Source of the DNA: G965232465 sp965232465
GTDB taxonomy: Bacteria > Pseudomonadota > Alphaproteobacteria > JAQWUY01
Direction of reading: 5' to 3'
NCBI GenBank assembly: GCA_965232465.1
Contig: OZ246977.1
Coordinates: 682,001-746,000 of the forward strand
DNA: 64,000 nt
Shown one piece after another: positions 26,988 through 35,590 of the stretch. The notes below the pieces were generated by a model. It was not told where the DNA came from. It ran no database searches and saw only the letters and a list, made by a program, of their open reading frames with translations. The position numbers and the translations under genes are program-made. Position 1 is the first letter of the stretch, and every line of letters begins with the position of its first letter.

Positions 26988-27424
26988 AAAAATTTTACGA
27001 AGAATTTGAACTGGGCGATACCTATACCACCATCGGCAGAACGATTACGGAAACAGACATCGTTATTCATGCTGGGCAAACGGGGGATTTTTATCCCCAC
27101 CACATGGACGCAGAATGGTGCAAAACCCAACCCTTCAAAGCCCGTATTGCCCATGGAACATTGACTTTTGCGGTGGCAATCGGCATGACCGCAGGGCTGA
27201 TAAATAACAGGGCAATGACATATGGATACGAAAAACTGCGATTCCCCCGCCCCGTATACATTGGGGACACCATCACAGTAACCGTCACCATAGTCGACAA
27301 AAAAGACCACCCCAGAAAACCCGCATACGGTTTCGTAACCGAAAAAATAGAAGTCTTTAACCAACACAACAATTGCGTCATGGCAACCAAACATGTGTTG
27401 TTTGTGGAAAAGAAAAGGCTCTAG
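26978..27424 (+). CDS. MaoC-like hotdog dehydratase
   Basis: A 148-residue MaoC-domain protein (R-specific enoyl-CoA hydratase or methylmalyl/citramalyl-CoA dehydratase type). The segment FELGDTYTTIGRTITETDIV begins the fold; HAGQTGDFYPHHMDAEW carries the catalytic Asp/His of the 'D..P.H.D' motif; ARIAHGTLTFAVAIGM is the second signature. The ATG at 26978 has CAGGAG upstream. With the two CoA-transferases it could activate an acid to its CoA ester and then hydrate or dehydrate it. Its stop codon lies exactly at the start of a gene vestige (27425), so its last residues may be a deletion product. Confidence 0.88.
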   Translation: MFIEKFYEEFELGDTYTTIGRTITETDIVIHAGQTGDFYPHHMDAEWCKTQPFKARIAHGTLTFAVAIGMTAGLINNRAMTYGYEKLRFPRPVYIGDTITVTVTIVDKKDHPRKPAYGFVTEKIEVFNQHNNCVMATKHVLFVEKKRL

Positions 27425-27497
27425 CACCAGCACTGGTAATACCCACAGCCGCCAAAGTGGCTATATATGTGCGTATTGTTCATATTGTAAAAAATAC
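27425..27497 (-). pseudogene. Vestige of a sugar-binding-protein gene start and its upstream region
   Basis: Bases 27425–27462 match 21645–21685 (part of the signal-peptide coding region of the RbsB-like gene), and 27463–27497 match its upstream region near 21738–21772. The 52 intervening bases, including the start codon, are missing. The orientation is the same as the intact gene. The rest of 27498–27583 holds only a weak inverted ATACACA…TGTGTAT pair. Confidence 0.7.
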
Positions 27498-27583
27498 TTT
27501 TACCCAATAATACACACTTACACAATTGATTAATTTATGCTAGGATATGATACATTATGTGTATAGTTGCTTGATATATTCTT

Positions 27584-28585
27584 TTATGGTGTCCCCGTAG
27601 TCTTTCTGAATATGGGGGTTAGGGTTGCGAAGTATGTTTTGTATTCTGTTTTGGGGTTTTCTATGCGATGGATCAGCATGTCGACCGCTTGGATTGCCGG
27701 TTGTTGGGTTTGCAGGTGTATGGTGGACAGGTTGTATCCGCCCCATTCTGCCATGGGGATATCGTCAAAGCCCAGTATTTGTATATCGTTTGGTATGGAC
27801 ACGCCAAACTGTTTTAAGCCGTCCATAATTCCCATGGCGATGGCATCGTTGGAACAAAATATGCCATCTATGGTGTTTAATTGTTGATATACAGTGTATG
27901 ACAGTTTTTTGCCGTCTTGATAGGTGTTACCATCGCTGTTAAATATGTGGCATGGGGTATGATTATCTTTGCAGACTTGGATAAATTGTTCCGCCCTTGC
28001 CCCTATGGTATAGGAAAAGTCGTCTATTTTAACCACTGCCATACTGTGGGCTTTGCAGGAATGCAACATGTCAAATGCCAATTGCCCCGCATGGGCAATG
28101 TCAAGCCCAATATGGTCTACGCCTGTTAAGGCTGTATCATGATACATGGTTACCATGGGTATATTTAAACCATGGCATTCGTCGATAATTTTTGTGGGCA
28201 CCCGCCCCGAAGTAATAATAATACCAGACAGGTTATATCCTAACAAGTCTTCAAGTAATTCCTCCAAAGTCTCTGGGTCATCAATGGATAATAAAATCGG
28301 GTGATAGTGTTTTTTGACCAACCGTTCGGTAATTAAGCGGGTTTGTAATGCCCTTAGGGGGTTGTCAAGGTGTGATACCACCACGCCTACCAATCGGCTT
28401 TTCGGGCTGGACAGGCTTTGTGCTGTGTAATTTACCCGATAATTTAATTCTTTTGCCGCTTTGAGGATTTTTTCTTGATTCTTTTTGCTGATGCTTTTGT
28501 CACGGGCAAACGCACGGGACACAGAGGACTGTGATACGCCTGCCAACTTTGCCACATCATAAGAGGTTACAGTTTTCTTTGTCAT
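27584..28585 (-). CDS. LacI family transcriptional regulator
   Basis: A 333-residue LacI/GalR-type repressor. The N-terminal helix-turn-helix TSYDVAKLAGVSQSSVSRAF and hinge ELNYRVNYTAQSL (residues 5–55) are followed by the periplasmic-binding-like effector domain with GVVVSHLDNPL, GIIITSGRVP and DGIFCSNDAIAMGIMDGL. I place the start at 28585 (MTKKTVTSYDVAKLA); the upstream extension is not family-like. It is the last gene of the phosphatase/ABC operon. Two matching 20-base palindromes at 33482 and 34429 are its likely operators. Confidence 0.93.
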   Translation of the reverse strand: MTKKTVTSYDVAKLAGVSQSSVSRAFARDKSISKKNQEKILKAAKELNYRVNYTAQSLSSPKSRLVGVVVSHLDNPLRALQTRLITERLVKKHYHPILLSIDDPETLEELLEDLLGYNLSGIIITSGRVPTKIIDECHGLNIPMVTMYHDTALTGVDHIGLDIAHAGQLAFDMLHSCKAHSMAVVKIDDFSYTIGARAEQFIQVCKDNHTPCHIFNSDGNTYQDGKKLSYTVYQQLNTIDGIFCSNDAIAMGIMDGLKQFGVSIPNDIQILGFDDIPMAEWGGYNLSTIHLQTQQPAIQAVDMLIHRIENPKTEYKTYFATLTPIFRKTTGTP

Positions 28586-28641
28586 GGTATGTCTAAAATA
28601 TATCAAATGGACTATATAAGGTTTACCATGTAAAGTCAACA

Positions 28642-29466
28642 TCACATGACCATATTAGAAAAATCTATTTTTCCATTACATGCTAATAAATCCCCCCCAT
28701 ATTCCAAGATATGGGCGAGGGAATATGTTTGGGTTTTGCCACCAGCTTCTTGTACCAACAATAACCCAGCGGTAATATCCCAAGGATACATATAAGGTTC
28801 AAAGAAACCTTCCGCCTGCCCCTGAGCCACACATGCCAATGAATATGATGCGGACCCAAACAAGCGATAGGCTATGGATTCTTTTTCTAAATTGGCTATA
28901 CTTGCCAAATGGTTATCTATAGCCCATCGTTCTGAACGGCTTAGGATAAGAGTTGATCGATTTTTCTGAGCTTCGTTTGACACATAAATACGGTGGGGGG
29001 CTTGGTTTTGGGATTGACAAAATGCCCCATGCCCCTTAACCGCCCATAACAAACGGTTTATTTCCGGTAAATAGATAGCAGAAAATTGTATGTCCCCATC
29101 ATATATATAGGCAATGGAAATTGCCCATTCGGACAGCCCCCGCATGAAATTAGCGGTGCCGTCTATGGGATCCAAAACCCATAAGCCTTGGTCTGTTTGT
29201 TGTATGTCAAAGGTTGCCATAGCACAGCATTCTGTGTTGTTTTCTTCCGCTAAAATCATATCGTTTGGGTAATGGGCGGTGATGGCATCATGCCAACATT
29301 GCTGCACAGTCGTATCCGCCAGTGTCAAAAAATCCTGCTGTGATTTTTCTGATATAAATGCAAAGGGGGGCGTTTCTTGGCGTAAGGTGATTGCCATTTT
29401 ACTGGTCTTACGAATAAAAGACTTGGTGAATTGCAAACGATTGTTAATATGTTTGGATATGTCCAT
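28642..29466 (-). CDS. Inositol monophosphatase family phosphatase
   Basis: A 274-residue Mg-dependent phosphatase of the inositol-monophosphatase/histidinol-phosphatase/CysQ superfamily. Metal-site motifs are in order: AEENN (residues about 73–77, usual 'gEE'), WVLDPIDGTANFMRG (about 95–109) and the late YPWDITAGLLLVQEAGG. Length is normal. It sits 24 bases after the ABC permease gene, in an operon with transporter, glycerophosphodiesterase and LacI, so the substrate is probably a phosphorylated polyol or sugar released from, or imported by, that system. Confidence 0.9.
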   Translation of the reverse strand: MDISKHINNRLQFTKSFIRKTSKMAITLRQETPPFAFISEKSQQDFLTLADTTVQQCWHDAITAHYPNDMILAEENNTECCAMATFDIQQTDQGLWVLDPIDGTANFMRGLSEWAISIAYIYDGDIQFSAIYLPEINRLLWAVKGHGAFCQSQNQAPHRIYVSNEAQKNRSTLILSRSERWAIDNHLASIANLEKESIAYRLFGSASYSLACVAQGQAEGFFEPYMYPWDITAGLLLVQEAGGKTQTYSLAHILEYGGDLLACNGKIDFSNMVM

Positions 29467-29490
29467 AAAATTTTAATCCCTTTGTTTATA

Positions 29491-31203
29491 TTACTTAGAC
29501 TTATGGCGTTCCAGCCCAAAATAATTTGCCAACCCAATAATTACGATTGATAACACCATAATCAACACCGTATATACAAGGCTGATGGCGATAACTTCTG
29601 GTTCTTCGACTCTGGTGGCATCTGCCAATGCGACGCCTAATGTACGGTTGTTAATATTATATAATAATGGTGTTACCACAAATTCGGTCAAGGTGCTTTG
29701 AAAGGATAATGCACCGATAATAATGACGAAGGGGGCGATAATGGGGAAAGTGACCTGCCTAAATATAGTAAATGGTGTTGCCCCCAACGATTTACCCGCC
29801 ATTTCTAAGTTGGGGTCAAGGGATGTAAAAGCGGACTTTAACATATGCACCATAAACGGAACAGCCCCAACCGCCATCACCAATGGCAACAGGATAAATT
29901 CACCCACCAATGGTTGGTTTAACATTATCCAATGAGTATCGCCATATACTACAATAAAGCCTAATGCCAGTGCTAAACTTGGCACAAACCATGGAATATA
30001 AGCGATAATTTCCAAGGGAATAGCATACAAGGGCTTGGCATTATGTATCATTTGCGTACACAATAAACTGAACCCTAGTGCCATAAGGGTGGCACTGCCA
30101 CCGACAATAAAACTGTTAAACACAGGGGTTAGGGTTTCGCCCGATGTGAATACTGTTATATAGTTTACCAATGTAAATGTATCAGGTAGTGTTCCCATGA
30201 TGATATTTTGTACAGGGGCAAATGAAAATACCACCACAAACACCACAGGCAACATATAAATGATAAATAATACATAAGAAAGGATATGGATTATGATATT
30301 TAAAGCAGGATTGGCGATTTTGACTTTTTCGTTGCTGTTTTTGGTTTTGGCAAGCGAATAATACACACCACCTTTTTGAATATATTTTAACAGTATCAAC
30401 AACGCCATCGACACAATCGTTAATACTAATGCCAGCATAGATGCCATGCCAAGTCGTCCTATCCCGGCAAGGGACACAATCATCACACTTATCATTTGAA
30501 ATTCTTTACCCCCCAATAGGGCGGGTGCGGCGTAGGACGCTAATACCCCTAATAATAACAATATACTAATGGCAAAACAGGTGGGTAATAATGATGGGAT
30601 AACTACTTTCAGAAAAGTGGCAACAGGTCCCATGCCTAAGCTGTGTGCCGCCCGCACAATGGAAAAATCTAGGTTTTGCAAGGCGGAGCGAACGAATAAA
30701 ATATATCCCCCTGTCATAGCAAAACTGTGCAGGATAAGAACTGCCCATTGCCCCTTAAACCAATTTGGGTTTAGGTTGGGGAATACCATAATTAGCATGT
30801 TGGTAATAATACCGTTGTTCCCATAAATAAATTTGTATCCTGTAACAATGGCGATACTTTCATATATTAACGGTGTTAAAAAAGCGATTTTTAACCAAAA
30901 TACACCACGGATTTTAAAGTATTCAACCACCGCTACTTGAAACAGCCCCAATATACTGACCGTAACCAAGCTCATAAATGCCATTCTGACTGTGTTACTC
31001 AGTAATTTTCGCACACGCCTAGATTCATATAAGCGTTCAAAATTTCGGGTGTCCAGTTGTCCATTATGGGAAAAGGCTTCGACAATAATTTCAAACGCAG
31101 GAATAAGCATTAAAGCAAATGCGACCCATATAATAAATGCAATTAAACCGTACTTTATAGCTTGTTCTACAAGTGGATTACGGCGGGGCAGTGTTTTTTC
31201 CAT
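29491..31203 (-). CDS. ABC transporter permease with two fused transport domains (FbpB/AfuB-like)
   Basis: A 570-residue inner-membrane protein carrying two binding-protein-dependent transport domains in tandem, about twelve membrane segments. The first coupling loop is AAHSLGMGPVATFLKVVIPSL and the second MAGKSLGATPFTIFRQVTFP. This fused form is typical of iron(III), putative 2-aminoethylphosphonate and AfuB hexose-phosphate systems. It is 12 bases from the ATPase gene. The fold alone does not define the ligand. Confidence 0.92.
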   Translation of the reverse strand: MEKTLPRRNPLVEQAIKYGLIAFIIWVAFALMLIPAFEIIVEAFSHNGQLDTRNFERLYESRRVRKLLSNTVRMAFMSLVTVSILGLFQVAVVEYFKIRGVFWLKIAFLTPLIYESIAIVTGYKFIYGNNGIITNMLIMVFPNLNPNWFKGQWAVLILHSFAMTGGYILFVRSALQNLDFSIVRAAHSLGMGPVATFLKVVIPSLLPTCFAISILLLLGVLASYAAPALLGGKEFQMISVMIVSLAGIGRLGMASMLALVLTIVSMALLILLKYIQKGGVYYSLAKTKNSNEKVKIANPALNIIIHILSYVLFIIYMLPVVFVVVFSFAPVQNIIMGTLPDTFTLVNYITVFTSGETLTPVFNSFIVGGSATLMALGFSLLCTQMIHNAKPLYAIPLEIIAYIPWFVPSLALALGFIVVYGDTHWIMLNQPLVGEFILLPLVMAVGAVPFMVHMLKSAFTSLDPNLEMAGKSLGATPFTIFRQVTFPIIAPFVIIIGALSFQSTLTEFVVTPLLYNINNRTLGVALADATRVEEPEVIAISLVYTVLIMVLSIVIIGLANYFGLERHKSK

Positions 31204-31214
31204 AATGTTCCCCT

Positions 31215-32219
31215 TTACGCCATATCTGATATAATAATTAGGTCGCTTTCATTACAACCAACTGTAATCGTATCGCCTATGCTTAATGATATGGCGTGGT
31301 GTCCGAAAATGGTGTTGTGTATGGTTTCACCTGTTTCAAGGGTGGCATAAATGAACGCATTTATGCCGCGAAATACAATATCCGTAATCTTAGCATTGAT
31401 TTTATAATCCATCGTATCATGCACCCCACACAGGGGCAAGCGTTCGGGACGGACAGCAATAAATGCATTTTCAGGCAGGTTTAACACCTGTTTTAAACCG
31501 CTTGAAAATACACATGCTTCACCCAAAAAATTACAGGTATAAGCGGTGGCAGGATTGTAATATAAATCTTGTGGTTTACCAAATTGATTGATGGTACCTT
31601 GGTTTAACAAGGCAATACAAGACGACATGGATAACGCTTCGTTTTGGTCGTGGGTGACGAATACGATGGTAAAGCCAAATTGTTGTTGCAATCGCATCAA
31701 TTCTGAACGCATTTCCACCCGCAGTTTCGCATCCAGATTGGATAATGGTTCATCCATCAATAAAATTTTTGGATTTAATACCATGGCACGGGCAATGGCA
31801 ACCCGTTGTTGTTGTCCCCCTGATAATGCTACGGGTTTTTTATGGCTCTGTTCCCAAATACCGACGGTTTTTAAGACTTTTTCTGTACGGTGTTGAATAT
31901 CTTGTTTGCTGTATTTTCGTACCTTTAACCCAAAGGCTACATTTTTAAATACGCTCATGTTTGGAAACAGGGCATAGTTCTGAAATACAATACCAATATC
32001 CCGCTGTTCGGGGGGGTGATCTGTTACATCCTTATCATTAATATAAATCCGTCCTTTTGTCGGCTTTAAAAATCCTGCAATTGCCATCAGTAAGGTACTT
32101 TTGCCACTACCCGATTCCCCAAGTAAGGTGTAAAAATCCTTTTCACCAATATGTAAATTCAGATTTTCAATGATGGTGATGTCACCATATTGCAGGGTGA
32201 TATTTTCTAATCTTATCAT
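31215..32219 (-). CDS. ABC transporter ATPase (FbpC/PotA/AfuC-like)
   Basis: A 334-residue ATPase: Walker A GESGSGKSTLLMAIAG (residues about 35–50), signature LSGGQQQRVAIARAM, Walker B ILLMDEPLSNLDAKLR and switch VTHDQNEAL. After about residue 240 there is an accessory TOBE-type domain with FIAVRPERLPLCG. This is the standard length for the FbpC/PotA group. It energises the fused permease encoded next. Confidence 0.93.
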   Translation of the reverse strand: MIRLENITLQYGDITIIENLNLHIGEKDFYTLLGESGSGKSTLLMAIAGFLKPTKGRIYINDKDVTDHPPEQRDIGIVFQNYALFPNMSVFKNVAFGLKVRKYSKQDIQHRTEKVLKTVGIWEQSHKKPVALSGGQQQRVAIARAMVLNPKILLMDEPLSNLDAKLRVEMRSELMRLQQQFGFTIVFVTHDQNEALSMSSCIALLNQGTINQFGKPQDLYYNPATAYTCNFLGEACVFSSGLKQVLNLPENAFIAVRPERLPLCGVHDTMDYKINAKITDIVFRGINAFIYATLETGETIHNTIFGHHAISLSIGDTITVGCNESDLIIISDMA

Positions 32220-32263
32220 AACTCTATTCTCAAAGAATGCTTTTTTTACTTATTATATCATAA

Positions 32264-32299
32264 AACATCGGTGGGGGATATTCCCCCACCACCGATGTT
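32264..32299 (-). promoter_or_regulatory. Strong hairpin between the binding-protein and ATPase genes
   Basis: A 36-base inverted repeat: AACATCGGTGGGGGA, a short loop, then the complementary arm with one inserted CA pair. It lies 16 bases after the binding-protein stop and 45 bases before the ATPase start. There is no U-run behind it, so I take it as an mRNA-stabilising or partial-termination element that raises binding-protein output. Confidence 0.65.
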
Positions 32300-32315
32300 G
32301 TTATCGCAAGAAAGA

Positions 32316-33314
32316 TTATTCCATAATATCCAATTCAATGGTTTCCAACCAATCAGATTGATTTTCTGTTACCCACAACCAATCCACAGGCTGTGCGGTT
32401 ACCATTTTGGCATAGGCTTTTATTTTGTCATTGGAATTTGCAATCGCCTCTGGGTGTGCAGGGGTTTGTCCAAATGTGTTGGCATATTTTGCCATAAATG
32501 TTGGGGATCCCCACCAATCAACAAATTTTTGTGCCAAGGACAGGTTATCTGTGCCTTTGATAATACCAATACCTTCGGCAATTACAGGTGTACCGCCTTT
32601 GGTATTGACAATCTTAAACTCCATACCAGAGCTGTCCGCCACACGGAATACACCGCCGAACCAGTTTAGCATAATGGGAATGCTACAATCGCCCCACCCT
32701 TTGACAATATCTACAAATTCTTTATCAGTTATGCTGTTGGCATAAAATTTCTTCATGGTGTCCCAACCGGCATCGGTTACATTATTACCATCACGATATT
32801 GGGATAAGATGCCTGCCAAATATGAACGGGTGGTTTGTGATCCCAAACCGCCAATGGCATACATATCTTTATATTCTGGTTTGATTAAATCTGTCCATGT
32901 GGTGGGTGGTACTTTATTTGCGGGCAGACACTTTGGGCTGTATGCAATTACAATCGGTGTCTGCCAAAACATGGTAAAGCTGTCATCAGCGGTTTGGTAT
33001 GCTTTTGGCAAGCCTTGTTTCCATGTGGGACTGTATGGTTGTAACAAGCCTTTCATTTGCAGACTGTACATGCCTGATTGGGTTAAGCCCATAATCACAT
33101 CCGCTTGTGGGTTTTTGCCTTCGGCAACCACACGATCGTGCAAGACTCCTCCGCCAGCAGATACAAATTCTATGTCTATGCCCAAGGCTTTTCTGGCTTG
33201 TTCTTTGATGAAAGGTCTCCGTTTGGCGTCCGCTTGTGGTGTATATACAACCAAATCCGCAGACAATGCCACCGCTGGAATAACCGTGGCTAATATTGTT
33301 AAGATTTTTTTCAT
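32316..33314 (-). CDS. ABC transporter substrate-binding protein (FbpA/AfuA-like)
   Basis: A 332-residue periplasmic binding protein. The signal peptide MKKILTILATVIPAVALSA is followed by LVVYTPQADAKRRPFIKEQ and GIDIEFVSAGGGVLHDRVVAEGKNP, the order seen in iron(III)/2-aminoethylphosphonate/AfuA-type proteins, and IVIAYSPKCLP. The paired tyrosines that ligate iron in FbpA are not evident near the C-terminus (…SDWLETIELDIME), which argues against iron. Neighbouring phosphodiesterase and phosphatase genes point to a phosphorylated organic ligand. Confidence 0.9.
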   Translation of the reverse strand: MKKILTILATVIPAVALSADLVVYTPQADAKRRPFIKEQARKALGIDIEFVSAGGGVLHDRVVAEGKNPQADVIMGLTQSGMYSLQMKGLLQPYSPTWKQGLPKAYQTADDSFTMFWQTPIVIAYSPKCLPANKVPPTTWTDLIKPEYKDMYAIGGLGSQTTRSYLAGILSQYRDGNNVTDAGWDTMKKFYANSITDKEFVDIVKGWGDCSIPIMLNWFGGVFRVADSSGMEFKIVNTKGGTPVIAEGIGIIKGTDNLSLAQKFVDWWGSPTFMAKYANTFGQTPAHPEAIANSNDKIKAYAKMVTAQPVDWLWVTENQSDWLETIELDIME

Positions 33315-33350
33315 ATGTCTCTCCTCTTAATAACTAATAAAATTAAATTG

Positions 33351-33417
33351 TTAAACATTACAAGCAATATGTACAATTGAGAGAGAGTCTAAAAAGTAGC
33401 TTGTCTGTAATGTTTAA
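33351..33417 (-). promoter_or_regulatory. Long inverted repeat in the leader of the binding-protein gene
   Basis: TTAAACATTACA (33351–33362) is perfectly complementary to TGTAATGTTTAA (33406–33417), and the next bases (CAAGC/GCTTG) extend the stem after a 2-base bulge. It lies about 37 bases upstream of the binding-protein start, between that start and the palindrome at 33482. It may be a leader structure or the end of the phosphodiesterase message. Confidence 0.5.
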
Positions 33418-33481
33418 AACAATGTTACTGCTGTATGTAACAATCGTAGTGTATAGCATTTTTTTAGGGATTACAACATAT

Positions 33482-33501
33482 TTTTGAATGCGAATGCAAA
33501 A
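33482..33501. promoter_or_regulatory. Putative LacI-family operator, copy 1
   Basis: TTTTGAATGCGAATGCAAAA is an imperfect palindrome (8 of 10 positions per arm) with a central CG, the usual form for LacI-family operators. It differs by one base from the copy at 34429–34448. It lies in the 206-base gap upstream of the binding-protein gene, directly after the phosphodiesterase gene. Confidence 0.65.
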
Positions 33502-33520
33502 TACATTCGAATTTCCATAA

Positions 33521-34363
33521 TTATGTATATTCTTTAAATACTCTAAGTGCCATGTCAATGTCATCTAAAATAAGGCTGTCCGCCCCCGCTTCAATGGCAT
33601 CTCGTATGGTTTGTTCCGTATGATCGCCTTGGTCGTTATATTGCCAATAGGTTAATATTTCATACCCTGCTTGACGGCTGGCATCCGCATATTTTTTGTC
33701 TGTATATGTATGTAACAAATCGGGATTTTGCGAATCTTTTTTCATAAAACACATGCTCATTTGTTGGTATCCTGTGTAATAAGGGGCGGGTTTGTTGTGG
33801 TATACTGCATGCATAAATTGGTCGATAAGTTTTGATGGCAATTCAAATAAACACTCCTTGGGAAAAGTTTGTTTGGCGTATTGCGACACCCGAAAACAGG
33901 GAATGTGTAGTATCACCCGATAGGCAGAATTATATTGGCAAATCAGTGTGTTGATAATGTCTGCTAATTGTATGCCTCTTGCGTTTGTTTCCTTGATTTC
34001 CAAATCAAATACCACATCTGGATATATTTGAAACATCTGTTCTAGGGGTATCAAAGTGGCGGGGTGATTCGGGTGTTGCAGGGAAAAATCAATTTTTTGC
34101 ATATCCGCATATGTAGTGTCCATTACCACGCAATCCACCCCCGTTGTACGGATGGTGTTTGGGTCGTGAATAAGTACAGCCACATTGTCCTTGGTCAAAC
34201 GGACATCAAATTCAAATGAAACCGAACTGCCAATATCTTCGAACTGTTGTTTATAGGCGTACGCCACATCAAACGCCTCTTTGGTATTTTCCGATCGGTG
34301 TGTTACTGCCCCACGGTGGGTTACAAATCTGGGTAATTTTTCATGTTTAAAACGGGTTATCAT
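33521..34363 (-). CDS. Glycerophosphodiester phosphodiesterase, cytosolic
   Basis: A 280-residue GDPD-domain protein without a signal peptide. Catalytic landmarks: THRGAVTHRSENTKEAF (usual HRG…PENT, here SENT), FEFDVRLTKDNVAVLIHDPN (E.D…HD) and DLEIKE. It hydrolyses glycerophosphodiesters to glycerol-3-phosphate plus an alcohol. It shares the reverse strand with the ABC importer downstream and is divergent from the exported paralogue at 34658; a probable operator lies between them. Confidence 0.9.
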   Translation of the reverse strand: MITRFKHEKLPRFVTHRGAVTHRSENTKEAFDVAYAYKQQFEDIGSSVSFEFDVRLTKDNVAVLIHDPNTIRTTGVDCVVMDTTYADMQKIDFSLQHPNHPATLIPLEQMFQIYPDVVFDLEIKETNARGIQLADIINTLICQYNSAYRVILHIPCFRVSQYAKQTFPKECLFELPSKLIDQFMHAVYHNKPAPYYTGYQQMSMCFMKKDSQNPDLLHTYTDKKYADASRQAGYEILTYWQYNDQGDHTEQTIRDAIEAGADSLILDDIDMALRVFKEYT

Positions 34364-34428
34364 ACTTTTATAAGATCCTTCTTTTGTATATAATGTTACA
34401 CAGCATTTATAGGGTATCGATTCGATTT

Positions 34429-34448
34429 TTTTGAATGCGTATGCAAAA
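34429..34448. promoter_or_regulatory. Putative LacI-family operator, copy 2
   Basis: TTTTGAATGCGTATGCAAAA, the same imperfect CG-centred palindrome as at 33482. It lies 66 bases upstream of the cytosolic phosphodiesterase start and 210 bases upstream of the exported one, so it could control the divergent pair. In the rest of this 294-base gap a candidate forward promoter (TTGACT, 16-base spacer, TATATT) lies near 34583. Confidence 0.65.
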
Positions 34449-34657
34449 TTATTGTATCAAATTTTTCCCAAAATGGCAATAGGCAAATTTTATGTGTTTT
34501 CCTTACCTTTTAAAATACATTTATATTTCAATATGCTATATATAATTATAGCACATTTTTTATACACAGTTTTAATAAATTTCATTGACTTTACAGGTTT
34601 TAGGTATATATTTTTATAAAAAGATATTTTAAATATAAACCAATAAGGGGAGATATA

Positions 34658-35590
34658 ATGAAAAATATATGTAGCAGGCGGCATTTTATAAAAGGATGTG
34701 GGGTGGTTTTGGGTAGCATGGCGATGCCAAATATCACCATGTCAGAATCCTTTGATCGTATGTTACCACCGCTATCAGATTTTTACCGCAATTTAAAACA
34801 TCTGGCAGTGGCGGGACATCGGGGTGCATTTCAGTTCGCCCCAGAAAATTCATTAGCATCGTTACAATCGTGCATTGACTTGGGGGTGGAAGTAACCGAA
34901 ATAGATGTACGGGCAACCACAGACGGCATACCCGTATTATTTCATGATAGCGATTTATATCGTATGATAGGGCGGGACACATACCTGAATGACATAACCC
35001 TGTCAGAATTACAAAAATTACCTTTACGGGATAAAGGGGGAAGCAAATATCAACCAATCACCACAGAAACGGTTCCTACTTTGGAACAAGCTTTTGAATT
35101 TGCCAAAGGCAAACTGTATCTGCACTTGGATATAAAAGATCGTACTATTATTGACCAACTTCCCGCTCTTATGCGTAAAACAGGTATGACTGATTATGTG
35201 AAAATCAATAAATCTGTTAAAAATATGCAAAGCATTGACGCCTTAAAGCAAGCAGAACAATATTACAATTGTATAATTGTACCACATATAAGCTTTAAGG
35301 AAAAATACTTGCCCAAATTATTACCTTTGCTACAACACCTAGACACACCAATTTTATCCGCAAAGTTTGACGATATTGCCACTTTGTACAAGGTTGTACC
35401 TGTGTTACAACAATATGGTATTAAATTAGAATGTAATACCTTAAAATTTTCTTATTCTGTTATTGGTTATTACGATACGGATGTGAAAAAAAATCCCGAT
35501 AAAGTATGGGGTGAATTGTATCGTGCGGGTGTAAATGTCCTTATGACCGACCACTTGCAAGAAATCACTGAATGGCGAAAAATTTTATAA
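34658..35590 (+). CDS. Tat-exported glycerophosphodiester phosphodiesterase
   Basis: A 310-residue GDPD-domain protein with an N-terminal twin-arginine signal (CSRRHFIKG followed by GVVLGSMAMPNI). Catalytic residues are clear: AGHRGAFQFAPENSLASLQ, EIDVRATTDGIPVLFHDSDL and LHLDIKD. I infer a periplasmic enzyme. AAGGGGAG precedes the ATG. Its last 19 bases overlap the start of the Na/phosphate cotransporter gene, implying coupled expression: cleavage outside, then uptake of the products. Confidence 0.93.
   Translation: MKNICSRRHFIKGCGVVLGSMAMPNITMSESFDRMLPPLSDFYRNLKHLAVAGHRGAFQFAPENSLASLQSCIDLGVEVTEIDVRATTDGIPVLFHDSDLYRMIGRDTYLNDITLSELQKLPLRDKGGSKYQPITTETVPTLEQAFEFAKGKLYLHLDIKDRTIIDQLPALMRKTGMTDYVKINKSVKNMQSIDALKQAEQYYNCIIVPHISFKEKYLPKLLPLLQHLDTPILSAKFDDIATLYKVVPVLQQYGIKLECNTLKFSYSVIGYYDTDVKKNPDKVWGELYRAGVNVLMTDHLQEITEWRKIL

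Noticed and set aside
31215..33314. Classification of the FbpABC-like operon as an iron(III) importer
   Set aside because: The context is phosphodiesterases, a phosphatase and a phosphate carrier, and the C-terminal paired tyrosines of FbpA are not apparent. Kept only as an alternative.
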